Shown here in pieces: positions 35,757 through 44,520 of a stretch of DNA of 64,000 nt. The notes under the pieces were generated by a model. That model saw nothing but the letters and a program-made list of their open reading frames with translations. It had not been told where the DNA came from and did no database searches. The stretch is from NCBI GenBank assembly GCA_040394735.1, contig JBEBRR010000012.1, positions 1 through 64,000 on the forward strand. The letters run 5' to 3'. The position numbers and the translations under genes are program-made. Numbering within the stretch: position 1 is the first letter of the stretch; each line of letters starts with the position of its first letter. Source of the stretch: Leadbetterella byssophila_A (GTDB lineage Bacteria; Bacteroidota; Bacteroidia; Cytophagales; Spirosomataceae).

Positions 35757-37114
35757 ATGATGAATTAACCCGGCTCCTTGAAAAATTAAGCGCCCGCGAT
35801 ATCACCAAAGTCAAGCTGGCCGTTACGGATATAGACGGCGTGCTGCGGGGCAAAGTGGTCAGTTTTGAAAAATTTGCTTCTATCCTGCAGGGAGGCTTCG
35901 GCTTTTGCGATGTGGTATTCGGCTGGGACGCCGGTGACGCGGCCTATGACAATGCCCGGGTAACCGGCTGGCACAGCGGGTACCCCGATGCCACAGCCGT
36001 TATTGACGTCAGCACATTCCGTGAAGTCCCATGGGAGGAGAGAATTCCCTTTTTCCTGGCCGATTTCAGCACCGATTCGAACTGTTCTGAGGTATGCCCG
36101 CGCACCCTGCTGAAAAGCATCACCGGTAAACTGGAAAAGGCAGGTTATGTGGCCTGCTGCTCCCAGGAGTTTGAGTGGTTTAACCTGGAGGATAATGCCC
36201 CCGAGCTTCATAAAGAAGGGTTTAACCGTACCCGGCCTCTTACCCACGGCATGTTCGGCTATTCGGTATTAAGAGCTTCGCAGAACAGTGCGTTTTTCCA
36301 CGACCTGTTTGACCTGCTGGGCCGGTTCGGGGTACCGCTGGAGGGTATTCACACCGAAACCGGTCCGGGCGTATACGAAGCAGCCATCACCTATTCGGAG
36401 GCCCTCGAAGCCGCTGACCGGGCTGTACTTTTCAAGTCAGGTGTTAAGGAAATCGGGCACCGCCATGGCGTGCTGCCCACTTTCATGGCCAAATTCCATG
36501 AATCACTGCCGGGCTGCAGCGGCCATGTTCACCAGAGCCTATGGACAGAAGATAAAGAAAAAAACCTGTTTTATGATGCAGCTACGCCTCATAAGATGAG
36601 TGCGTTAATGGAAAGCTATATTGCAGGCCAGCTCTATTGCCTGCCCTATATACTGCCCATGTTTGCCCCTACCGTTAACAGCTATAAGCGACTGGTGGAA
36701 GGCGCGTGGGCCCCTACTACCCTTACATGGGCGGTTGATAATCGTACCACGGCGCTGAGGGCGCTCCCGGGCAGCCAAAAAAGTACCCGCCTCGAAACCC
36801 GCGTGGTAGGCTCTGACTCGAACCCCTACCTGGCCATTGCAGCCTGCCTGGCTTCCGGATTTTACGGTGTGCAGCAAAAAATGAAGCTGTCTACGCCGGC
36901 CAGCCTGGGAAACGGCTATGCAGACCGTAAAAACGGCCTGCTGCCCTCCAACCTGTGGGAAGCCACCGGGGCCATGAAAAATTCTGCCCTGGCGAAAGAA
37001 TTGTTCGGCGAAAAATTCGTGGAACATTTTACAGGCACCCGGGAGTGGGAATGGAAACAGTTCGGCAAAGCAGTGACCGACTGGGAGCTAAAACGTTATC
37101 TTGAAATAATTTAA
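35753..37114 (+). CDS. Glutamine-synthetase-family ligase (gamma-glutamyl-amine synthetase type)
   Basis: 453 residues. GS beta-grasp and catalytic domains: KLAVTDIDGVLRGKVVS, SQEFEWFNLEDN (metal Glu), IHTETGPGVYEAAI, GCSGHVHQSLW (ATP/metal His), TTLTWAVDNRTTALRALPGS and ETRVVGSDSNPYLAIAACLA. The length and the GVLRGK start resemble PuuA and GlnT-like ligases that join glutamate to an amine, not GlnA of nitrogen assimilation. In this operon it would activate the imported amine by gamma-glutamylation. It overlaps the permease gene by four bases, with eight bases to the next ATG. Confidence 0.87.
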   Translation: MNDELTRLLEKLSARDITKVKLAVTDIDGVLRGKVVSFEKFASILQGGFGFCDVVFGWDAGDAAYDNARVTGWHSGYPDATAVIDVSTFREVPWEERIPFFLADFSTDSNCSEVCPRTLLKSITGKLEKAGYVACCSQEFEWFNLEDNAPELHKEGFNRTRPLTHGMFGYSVLRASQNSAFFHDLFDLLGRFGVPLEGIHTETGPGVYEAAITYSEALEAADRAVLFKSGVKEIGHRHGVLPTFMAKFHESLPGCSGHVHQSLWTEDKEKNLFYDAATPHKMSALMESYIAGQLYCLPYILPMFAPTVNSYKRLVEGAWAPTTLTWAVDNRTTALRALPGSQKSTRLETRVVGSDSNPYLAIAACLASGFYGVQQKMKLSTPASLGNGYADRKNGLLPSNLWEATGAMKNSALAKELFGEKFVEHFTGTREWEWKQFGKAVTDWELKRYLEII

Positions 37115-37122
37115 TTTTGAAT

Positions 37123-38271
37123 ATGGACTTCAATTCAGTGCGTCAATACAATTTCCCCACTACCATCCGGTTTGGGGCCGGGGCGGTCAGAGAGCTGCCC
37201 GCTTATTTAAAATCCCACCGGCTGAAAGCCCCTTTAATTGTGACCGATCCGGTGGTTTCCCAGCTGCCGTTTTTTAAAGAGATCATTGCCGACCTGCAGA
37301 AAAATGGTATCAGTACCGAAGTCTTCTCCGACATTCATAAGAACCCGGTGAAATCGGATGTGTATAAAGGTACGGAAGTATGGGACCGCACCGGGAGAGA
37401 CAGCGTGGTGGGGATCGGCGGGGGCGCCGGCCTGGATGTGGCCCGGGCTATTGTACTGCGCATTTACCACCGGGAAGATCTTTTCAAGTATGACGACCTG
37501 ATCGGCGGCGACGTTTATGTCACCAATGATGTACCTCATTTTGTAACGGTACCCACCACTTCGGGAACCGGCTCGGAAGTAGGCCGCAGCGCCATTATTG
37601 CCGATGATGAAACCCATCAGAAGAAGATCCTGTTCTCGCCCAGTCTGATGGCCCGCATTGTCTTTGCCGATCCCCTCCTGACCATGGATATTCCGCCGGC
37701 CATTACGGCCGCTACCGGCATGGATGCCCTGACACATAACCTGGAAGCTTATCTGGCCAAAAACTACCATCCTATGTGTGACGGTATCGCACTTGAAGGC
37801 ATGAAGCTGATTCACGATGCCATAGAAAGGGCCACTTTACGCCCCGACCTTGAATCGCGCGCTCAAATGCTGCTGGGTTCCATGATGGGGGCCATTGCCT
37901 TCCAGAAAGGACTGGGCGTGGTACACTCCCTGGCGCATCCGCTGTCTTCTCTTTTAGACACTCACCACGGACTGGCCAATGCCGTGAATCTCCCGTACGG
38001 AATGGAATTCAATATTGCCGGCTTCGAAGATAAGTTCCGGAATATTGCACGTCACCTGGAGCTGAAAAATGAATCGGGGGAAGGCGTGGTGCAGGATTTA
38101 ACGGAACTGAATAGCAAAATACATATCCCTTCCCGCCTGCGGGATATCGGGGTAAGGGAAGAGCATATCGAAACCCTGGCGGATCTGGCCCAGGCCGATT
38201 TTGCCCACCCGAATAATCCTAAGCCCGTAACCCGGGAAGACTTTAAACAACTCTATTTAAAAGCTTTATAG
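37123..38271 (+). CDS. Iron-containing alcohol dehydrogenase
   Basis: 382 residues. NAD-binding VVGIGGGAGLDVARAIV and TVPTTSGTGSEVGRSAII; metal-binding region with MDALTHNLEAYLAKNYHPM and VHSLAHPLSSLLDTHHGLAN, whose His and Asp match group III alcohol dehydrogenases. An upstream TTG at 37117 is in frame, but ATG at 37123 is preferred. A TAATTTTG box overlaps the preceding stop and might be an internal promoter. In the operon it would oxidise the alcohol of a glutamylated amino alcohol to the aldehyde. Confidence 0.9.
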   Translation: MDFNSVRQYNFPTTIRFGAGAVRELPAYLKSHRLKAPLIVTDPVVSQLPFFKEIIADLQKNGISTEVFSDIHKNPVKSDVYKGTEVWDRTGRDSVVGIGGGAGLDVARAIVLRIYHREDLFKYDDLIGGDVYVTNDVPHFVTVPTTSGTGSEVGRSAIIADDETHQKKILFSPSLMARIVFADPLLTMDIPPAITAATGMDALTHNLEAYLAKNYHPMCDGIALEGMKLIHDAIERATLRPDLESRAQMLLGSMMGAIAFQKGLGVVHSLAHPLSSLLDTHHGLANAVNLPYGMEFNIAGFEDKFRNIARHLELKNESGEGVVQDLTELNSKIHIPSRLRDIGVREEHIETLADLAQADFAHPNNPKPVTREDFKQLYLKAL

Positions 38272-38274
38272 TAT

Positions 38275-38973
38275 ATGCAGGAACTGACCATCGGCGTAAC
38301 GGATTGCAGTAAATTTAATCTCTATAATGACTGGATTTTAAGCTACCACCCCGCCGTTAAAACCCTGCGGCTGAGCTGGGAAGACGACAGCTTCTCCCGG
38401 ATAGCGCATTGCCACGGAATTGTGCTGACCGGCGGTGAAGACGTTCATCCCCGGTTTTATAACCGGCCGGAATGGCTGCAATATTGCTATGACGATGACG
38501 TGAATGAAGAAAGAGATGCGCTGGAATGGAAAGTACTGGAGTACTCCCAGCGCCACCAGTTACCCGTTTTGGGAATCTGCCGCGGTCTCCAGATCACCAA
38601 TGTGTTTTATGGCGGCACGCTCATCCCGGACATTCCCACCTGGGGAAAATTTAACCATAGTAAGCTTCCGGACAATACCGACCGGTATCACACCGTAAGG
38701 GTGGATCCGGCTTCTTCCCTCTTCGGAATTACCCGGGAAAAAGAAGGCATGATCAACAGTAATCACCACCAGAGCGTGGGCAAGGTAGGCCGTGGACTTC
38801 TCGTGTCTGCGCTGTCGGAAGACGGTGTGGTGGAAGCCCTGGAAAGGCGGGAGCCCGGCTCTTCTTTTCTTTCTCTGGTACAATGGCATCCTGAGCGGAT
38901 GAACGACCAGGCAAGCCCCTTTGTTAAAAATATACGCCGGGCTTTTTTTGAAGCCTGCTTATCCCGATTATAA
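38275..38973 (+). CDS. Class I glutamine amidotransferase-like gamma-glutamyl hydrolase (PuuD-like)
   Basis: 232 residues of the peptidase C26 type. LTGGEDVHPRFYNRPE, the nucleophile elbow VLGICRGLQITN (Cys102), INSNHHQSVGKVG and VQWHPERM (His-Glu of the triad) are as in gamma-glutamyl-GABA hydrolase. It would cleave the gamma-glutamyl product and return glutamate. Three bases separate it from the dehydrogenase gene and two from the next start. Confidence 0.9.
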   Translation: MQELTIGVTDCSKFNLYNDWILSYHPAVKTLRLSWEDDSFSRIAHCHGIVLTGGEDVHPRFYNRPEWLQYCYDDDVNEERDALEWKVLEYSQRHQLPVLGICRGLQITNVFYGGTLIPDIPTWGKFNHSKLPDNTDRYHTVRVDPASSLFGITREKEGMINSNHHQSVGKVGRGLLVSALSEDGVVEALERREPGSSFLSLVQWHPERMNDQASPFVKNIRRAFFEACLSRL

Positions 38974-38975
38974 TT

Positions 38976-40340
38976 ATGCAGATCATAAACCCTTTTGACG
39001 AGTCGGTCATCACCGAATTGCAGGAAGACAGCCCGTCTTCCATTTTCGAAAAATATCAGACTGTAAAAAGCGGGCAGCCAAAATGGGCTCTTGCCCCTTT
39101 AAAGGAGCGTATTGCCTGTATTTCCCGCTTCTCCGAACTGCTGGAAGAAGAAAAAGATGTTCTGGCGCTTACCCTGACGCAGGAGATGGGAAAACCTCTC
39201 TGGCAATCATTGAATGAACTGGCCGGAGCCCGGAGCCGGATCCTTTTTTTCATTGAAAACAGTGAAAAATGGCTGGCCGATGAATGGATTACGGAAGCAG
39301 GAGCCACACGGGAGAAGATTGTTTATGAGCCTTTGGGTGTCATCGGCAATATCTCTGCCTGGAACTACCCCTACCTGGTAGGTGTGAATGTGTTCATCCC
39401 CGCGCTTATCGGCGGGAACGGTGTTCTCTACAAACCTTCGGAATACGCCACCCTTACCGGCCGGCATATCCAGCGTTTACTATACAAAAGCGGTATACCT
39501 GAAGACGTCTTTGCTCTGGTAGCCGGGCAGGCCGGGGCCGGACAGGCGCTTCTGGATCTGCCCCTGGACGGTTATTTCTTTACTGGCAGCTTCAAAACCG
39601 GCCGTTATATTGCTTCACAAACTGCGGGCAGGCTGGTACCTGTTCAGCTGGAGCTGGGCGGTAAAGACCCCCTGTATGTAGCCGATGATGTGGACGATAT
39701 CCGGCAGGTGGCAGAAGCTGCGCTGGAAGGGGCCATGTACAATAACGGACAAAGCTGCTGTGCGGTAGAGCGTATGTATGTACATGAAAATATCTATGAC
39801 CGTTTTGTGGAGCTTTTTTCTGAAGCCGCGAAAAAAATGAAGATCGGCGACCCTGCCGCAGAGGGAACGGAGATCGGTCCTCTGAGCCGGAAGGAGCAGC
39901 TGGCTTTTCTATCCGGCCAGGTGAACGATGCGGTAAACAAAGGCGCCAGGCTGCTTACCGGTGGCCGCGCCCCGGAAGGCAAAGGGTATTTCTTTGAACC
40001 TACCGTCATTGCCGACGCCGATCATACCATGAGCCTGATGACCGAAGAGTCGTTCGGCCCGGTGATAGGCATTCAGAAAGTGGGGTCGGACGAGGAAGCA
40101 TTAAAGCTGATGCAGGATACTCCTTACGGGCTCACCGCAGCCGTTTATTCCAAAGATTACGAGCGGGCCTCCCGCCTGTTTGCCCGGCTGAACACCGGTA
40201 CGGTATACTGGAACTGCTGCGACCGCGTAAGTGCAGGCTTACCTTGGTCCGGGCGCAAAAACAGCGGCCTGGGAGCCACCTTGTCGCATCTTGGTATCCG
40301 GGCCTTTGTACAGCCTAAGGCATATCATCTGAGGGGCTGA
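38976..40340 (+). CDS. NAD(P)-dependent aldehyde dehydrogenase
   Basis: 454 residues. YEPLGVIGNISAWNYPYLVG (cofactor loop, catalytic Asn), FFTGSFKTGRYIASQ, ELGGKDPLYV (catalytic Glu) and NNGQSCCAVERMYV (catalytic Cys) are intact, as is the ESFGPVIGIQ segment. It would oxidise the gamma-glutamyl aldehyde to the acid, like PuuC. It is the last gene of the operon; its 3' end overlaps the convergent threonine-aldolase-like gene by 26 bp. Confidence 0.93.
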   Translation: MQIINPFDESVITELQEDSPSSIFEKYQTVKSGQPKWALAPLKERIACISRFSELLEEEKDVLALTLTQEMGKPLWQSLNELAGARSRILFFIENSEKWLADEWITEAGATREKIVYEPLGVIGNISAWNYPYLVGVNVFIPALIGGNGVLYKPSEYATLTGRHIQRLLYKSGIPEDVFALVAGQAGAGQALLDLPLDGYFFTGSFKTGRYIASQTAGRLVPVQLELGGKDPLYVADDVDDIRQVAEAALEGAMYNNGQSCCAVERMYVHENIYDRFVELFSEAAKKMKIGDPAAEGTEIGPLSRKEQLAFLSGQVNDAVNKGARLLTGGRAPEGKGYFFEPTVIADADHTMSLMTEESFGPVIGIQKVGSDEEALKLMQDTPYGLTAAVYSKDYERASRLFARLNTGTVYWNCCDRVSAGLPWSGRKNSGLGATLSHLGIRAFVQPKAYHLRG

Positions 40341-41388
40341 TTACCGGGGGCGCTGCTAAGGGTAAGGGCGTAACCGATTTCAGATCTTTCAGGAAACGGT
40401 CTACAGCTTCTTCAGGGGTAGCCCAGGAGGTGACCAGGCGAAGGGCAGAGTGTTCATCATCCAGCTCTTCCCACTCAAAAAAATCATATTTCTGTGCCAG
40501 CTTTTTGATCTGGTTGTACTTCAGAATGGGGAACACCTGGTTGCTTTCCGGCGGGCTGAGGAACTGATAACCCAGCTCACGGAAAGCCGCCGCTATCTTA
40601 CCGGCCATGGCATTGGCATGGCGGGCCAGCCTGAAGATCAAATCATCTGTAAAAAGGGCGTCGAACTGCGCTCCCAGCACCCTTCCTTTGGCCAGCATCG
40701 CACCCCTTTGCTTTACATTGTATTTAAAGTCGGGCTGAAGCGACGGGTTGCTGATCACCACAGCCTCTCCCAGCAAGGCGCCGCACTTGGTGCCGCCGAT
40801 ATAAAATACATCACAGAGGCGGCTGATTTCTGCCAGGCTTATATTGCCTGCCACCAGCGCCATCGGCAGCCGGGCACCGTCAATAAATACCAGCAGGTCA
40901 TTCTTGGAGCAGTAACGGTAAATATCCTCGAGCTCTTCTTTCGAATACACCGTACCCAGCTCGGTGGTATTCGATATATATACCATACGGGGCTTCACGG
41001 TATGGTATTTCGGAAACTTCATCAGCAGCCGGGTAATATCTGACACGGTAAGCTTCCCGTCACTGGTCCTGACATATTCTATCTTGTGCCCGGTGGCTTC
41101 AACAGCTCCGGCTTCATGGGTATTGATATGGCCGCTTTCTGCCGATATCACCGATTCATACGGCTTCAGCAGCGCACCTATCACCAGCAGGTTGGCCAGG
41201 GTACCTCCGGCCACAAAATGCACATCCACGGCTTCATTTTTACAGGCCGCTTTAATTTTTTCAACAGCCCTGACCGACAGATCGTCGTTCCCGTAACCGG
41301 CTTGTTGGGAAAGGTTGGACTTTACCAGGCTCTCCAGGATCAGCGGGTGGCACCCTTCGCTGTAATCGTTCAGGAATTTGTATTTCAT
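40315..41388 (-). CDS. Threonine-aldolase-family PLP enzyme
   Basis: 357 residues, PLP fold type I. LNDYSEGCHPLILESL and QQAGYGND open it; VHFVAGGTLANLLVI and SAESGHINTHEAGAVEATGH follow. The cofactor Lys is in YIGGTKCGALLGEAV. Family members split threonine or related beta-hydroxy amino acids to glycine plus aldehyde. The gene converges on the operon, overlapping aldehyde dehydrogenase by 26 bp. If the operon makes glycine this enzyme would act on the same pool; that link is inference. Confidence 0.88.
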   Translation of the reverse strand: MKYKFLNDYSEGCHPLILESLVKSNLSQQAGYGNDDLSVRAVEKIKAACKNEAVDVHFVAGGTLANLLVIGALLKPYESVISAESGHINTHEAGAVEATGHKIEYVRTSDGKLTVSDITRLLMKFPKYHTVKPRMVYISNTTELGTVYSKEELEDIYRYCSKNDLLVFIDGARLPMALVAGNISLAEISRLCDVFYIGGTKCGALLGEAVVISNPSLQPDFKYNVKQRGAMLAKGRVLGAQFDALFTDDLIFRLARHANAMAGKIAAAFRELGYQFLSPPESNQVFPILKYNQIKKLAQKYDFFEWEELDDEHSALRLVTSWATPEEAVDRFLKDLKSVTPLPLAAPPVISPSDDMP

Positions 41389-41636
41389 CTGTATAAAATT
41401 TTAGCCGTGGCGGCGGGACTCTGTTAGATACCAGCCATCAGCTTTGGGACGCTTTATTCATCACCAGAAGGCAATTAGTTATTGGGGAAGAGCACCCGGT
41501 GAAATCTCACCCGATACGTCTAATTTCTAACTCCGCCCGGGAATTTCGTCCTATATCAGTTCAGGGCAGGTAATTCCCCGTTTCTACTCACAGGACGCCA
41601 GGCTCTCCGGTATGGGCTATCTGGCCGTAAAACAAA

Positions 41637-41660
41637 AGAACTCTCATTTCTGAGAGTTCT
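41637..41660 (-). terminator. Terminator of the tRNA-Thr gene
   Basis: A perfect 10-bp stem, AGAACTCTCA with TGAGAGTTCT around TTTC, followed on the minus strand by TTTTGTTTT. It starts four bases after the tRNA 3' end. Confidence 0.85.
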
Positions 41661-41663
41661 CTG

Positions 41664-41736
41664 AGCCCCCTATCGGGATCGAACCAATGACCTACTGATT
41701 ACAAATCAGTTGCTCTACCAGCTGAGCTAAGGAGGC
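41664..41736 (-). tRNA. tRNA-Thr (UGU)
   Basis: 73 nt on the minus strand. Acceptor GCCTCCT pairs with AGGGGGC (one T-G pair). The D-arm has GCTCAGCTGGTAGAGC. The anticodon stem CTGAT/ATCAG surrounds TTGTA, placing TGT as anticodon. The T-loop GGTTCGATCCC is standard. No CCA is encoded. Confidence 0.96.
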
Positions 41737-41804
41737 GTTCCTTATTTTGGTGGTGCAAAATTAAACACTGAAATAATACGCTCCAAGTGTTTTTGTAAAC
41801 TTTT

Positions 41805-43757
41805 TTAATTCGCTGACACAATTAACCGGAGCTTTGCATTCAGCTCTTTCAGCTCGGCTTCTCCTTTGTCAATTTTCTTCTGGTATTCCGCCCTGAGCTT
41901 ATCGGCATTCTTGGAATAACCGAAGAATTCCAGGTTATTTTTGGTCAGTGATATTTCGTCTTCCAGATTTTTGATCTTTCTGCGGAGGTCGCTTTCCGTC
42001 TTATTCAGGTTTCCACCTGACTTCAGCACCACCTCTGCCTCATTCTGCATCATCAGCTTGTCTTTCTCCGACTTCTCCAGTCCGCTGGCCGACTTCACAT
42101 AGGAGTTAATGGCCTTAATGAAGCGGTCCTGGATAGCCTTCATATCCTTCCTGGGCACAAACCCGATGGCATTAAAGCTCTTCTTGAATTCAGGAAGCCG
42201 GTTCAGGTTGGTTTCGCCACCGGCCACCAGCTTCTCTATCTCTTCACAAATAGCAACTTTGGCCGCCAGGTTCTTGTCGTATTCCGAATCCTGGGCCTTG
42301 CTTTCATCCCGTTTGTTATTGAAATAGGTATCACACACTGATTTGAATTCTTCAAACAGGCTGTCTTTATACTTTTCAGGCACATGCCCTATCGTCTTCC
42401 ATTTTTTCTGAAGATCAATGATGCGGTTGGTGTTCGGCGCAGCGTAATCACCGGCCTCGAGGATCTCCTTTGCCTGTTGTACCAGCTCACTTTTGGCTTT
42501 GTAATTGGCCTCCCGCTTGGCTTCCAGTTTGGCAAAAAACTCACTCTTATGTTTAAAGAACTGCTTCAGCGTGCTCCAGAAGTTTTTGCTGACCTCCTTC
42601 CCTTTTTCCCGGGGCATTCCACCTTTAATGGCATTCCACTGGTCCTGGATGGCCTGCACTTCGCGGGTCTTGGCATTCCATTCATTAATGGAATCGCTGT
42701 TGAACTCAAGGTAGGCCTGCAGGTTGGTCAGCAACTGGGTTTTCGCTTTCAGCACTTCCTCCGAAAGCTCCGAGCTTTCCTTCTGCAGCTCCCGCTTTTT
42801 ATCATAAATAACATCAAATGCCTTTTTCAGACGATCCCACAGCGCATCCTGCTCCTCTCTTGGGCCGGGACCGATATGCTTGTACTCCTGCAGCAGTTCA
42901 TTGGCTTTTTTAAGGGTAACATTATTAATGGGGGTAGCTTCCAGCGACTGAGCGATCTCTTCAATTTTTACCACTACAGCCTCTTTGGCTTCGATATTCT
43001 TCTTCCGGTCCAGGTCCTTCAGTTCATTCTGGATACTGCGGATGTCGAAATAACGGTCTACCAAGGCATTGTAAGCCGACCAGAGCGAACCGTTATGCGG
43101 GGAGTTGATGTTTCCGGCATTTTTCCATTCGGTCTGCAGGTTTTTGAAGGCGTCCCAGTTGTTTTTTGATTCTCCCCGCTCTTCGGTATCCACGATTTCC
43201 CGCAGCCGTTGCAGCAGGCGGGTCTTTACTTCAAAATAATCTTCCTTTTCACGTTCCAGCTTCTGGAAAAACGCCTGCCGCTTTTCGCGTACCTGGATCA
43301 TGATCCCTTCAAAACGGATCGAATAATTATCATTCCGGAACTCAAAGCCTTCATCAGAGCCGTTTTCAGCTATGTAAGCGGCCAGCGCCTCGTTTTTCTC
43401 CTGCTGGTGAATCTCGTCAAAGGCACTGCGGGTTACTTTCAGAGCATTGTCAATATTCTTCACATCCGCCACCGAAAGGGTGCGGGCGTTCATGGCTTCC
43501 AGTAAACGGTCTGCAAGATCAACAAAGTCCTTTTTGGAATAATTGGAGAAATCCTCATCAAATTCAAGGATAGATTCCGATTCTTCTTCGATCTCCTCAA
43601 TAGCTTCCAGGTCTGCCGATGCGCCTTTTGTTCCGACAGATTCCTCTACCGGATCCGGCGTTCCCCCTTCATGAGAAGAGGACTGTTCCACAGGTGTATC
43701 GGAAACTTTGCCATTTTTACCTTCCATGTTGTTCGGTTCTAAACTTGACTCGCTCAT
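41805..43757 (-). CDS. DUF349 repeat protein
   Basis: About 650 residues from the ATG at 43757 (an earlier in-frame start at 43793 is less likely). The first 100 residues are acidic and low complexity (EAIEEIEEESESILEFDED). The rest is a long run of DUF349 helical units with the repeated W-K pattern: LQTEWKNAGNINSP, LLQEYKHIGPGPREEQDALW, DQWNAIKGGMPREKGKEVSK, LQKKWKTIGHVPEKYKDSLF and FKKSFNAIGFVPRKDM. The C-terminus is a coiled coil (IKNLEDEISLTKNNLEFFGY). Function is not known from sequence. Confidence 0.9.
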   Translation of the reverse strand: MSESSLEPNNMEGKNGKVSDTPVEQSSSHEGGTPDPVEESVGTKGASADLEAIEEIEEESESILEFDEDFSNYSKKDFVDLADRLLEAMNARTLSVADVKNIDNALKVTRSAFDEIHQQEKNEALAAYIAENGSDEGFEFRNDNYSIRFEGIMIQVREKRQAFFQKLEREKEDYFEVKTRLLQRLREIVDTEERGESKNNWDAFKNLQTEWKNAGNINSPHNGSLWSAYNALVDRYFDIRSIQNELKDLDRKKNIEAKEAVVVKIEEIAQSLEATPINNVTLKKANELLQEYKHIGPGPREEQDALWDRLKKAFDVIYDKKRELQKESSELSEEVLKAKTQLLTNLQAYLEFNSDSINEWNAKTREVQAIQDQWNAIKGGMPREKGKEVSKNFWSTLKQFFKHKSEFFAKLEAKREANYKAKSELVQQAKEILEAGDYAAPNTNRIIDLQKKWKTIGHVPEKYKDSLFEEFKSVCDTYFNNKRDESKAQDSEYDKNLAAKVAICEEIEKLVAGGETNLNRLPEFKKSFNAIGFVPRKDMKAIQDRFIKAINSYVKSASGLEKSEKDKLMMQNEAEVVLKSGGNLNKTESDLRRKIKNLEDEISLTKNNLEFFGYSKNADKLRAEYQKKIDKGEAELKELNAKLRLIVSAN

Positions 43758-43823
43758 TAATCGAAATTGATAATTACTTTTGTGAAAAAGCAAAATTAAT
43801 AATAATATTCAAACACCTTGTCC

Positions 43824-44468
43824 ATGAACGGCAAAGATATTTCAAATCTTCGGATTCACTATGAAAAATCAGAACTCTCTGAAGTAAATGCTCCTGTTTC
43901 CCCTATGGATCTTTTCCAGGCCTGGTTTGCCGAAGCCCTCGAAGGAGGTATCCGGGAGCCCAATGCAATGGTTCTGTCTACAGTTTCCGAAAACCGGCCG
44001 CACGCCCGGGTGGTGCTTCTTAAGGGGGCCTCTCCGGAGGGCTTTGAGTTTTACACCAATTACAACAGCCATAAGGGAGTCCAGCTGGCGGCAAACCCAC
44101 ATGCCGCCCTTACTTTTTTCTATGATTTCATGGAGCGGCAGATCCGGATAGAAGGCATGGTGCATAAGCTGCCGGCCGGGCAGTCAGATGCTTATTTTCA
44201 CTCCCGCCCCCGGGGAAGCCAGATCGGCGCCTGGGTAAGCCACCAGAGTGAAAAGATCGGCTCCCAGCAGGCGCTGGAAGAAAAGCTGAAGTTCTATGAA
44301 GAAAAATTCAGGGAGCAGACGCTTATTCCCCGGCCGGAGCACTGGGGCGGCTATGTCCTGCACCCTGCCTCCATAGAGTTCTGGCAGGGAAGACCGAACC
44401 GCCTGCACGACCGGCTGCTGTATACCCGCGAAGGGGACAACTGGAGCATTTCAAGACTCTCTCCGTAA
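43824..44468 (+). CDS. pdxH: Pyridoxamine 5'-phosphate oxidase
   Basis: 214 residues. FMN-dependent formation of pyridoxal phosphate. MVLSTVSENRPHARVVLLKG, FYTNYNSHKGVQLAANPHAA, SRPRGSQIGAWVSHQS and the C-terminal FWQGRPNRLHDRLLY are diagnostic. The ATG at 43824 is used; an in-frame TTG lies two codons before. An interspersed repeat begins six bases after the stop. Confidence 0.97.
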   Translation: MNGKDISNLRIHYEKSELSEVNAPVSPMDLFQAWFAEALEGGIREPNAMVLSTVSENRPHARVVLLKGASPEGFEFYTNYNSHKGVQLAANPHAALTFFYDFMERQIRIEGMVHKLPAGQSDAYFHSRPRGSQIGAWVSHQSEKIGSQQALEEKLKFYEEKFREQTLIPRPEHWGGYVLHPASIEFWQGRPNRLHDRLLYTREGDNWSISRLSP

Positions 44469-44473
44469 ATAGC

Positions 44474-44520
44474 CATAAAGTGAAAAGTTACGGCATATAT
44501 TCCATAACTTTTCACTTTTA
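44474..44520. repeat. Palindromic repeat / two-way terminator
   Basis: AAAGTGAAAAGTTA and TAACTTTTCACTTT form a perfect 14-bp stem around CGGCATATATTCCA. It lies between the convergent pdxH and the cyclase-like gene and overlaps the stop of the latter. Confidence 0.8.
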
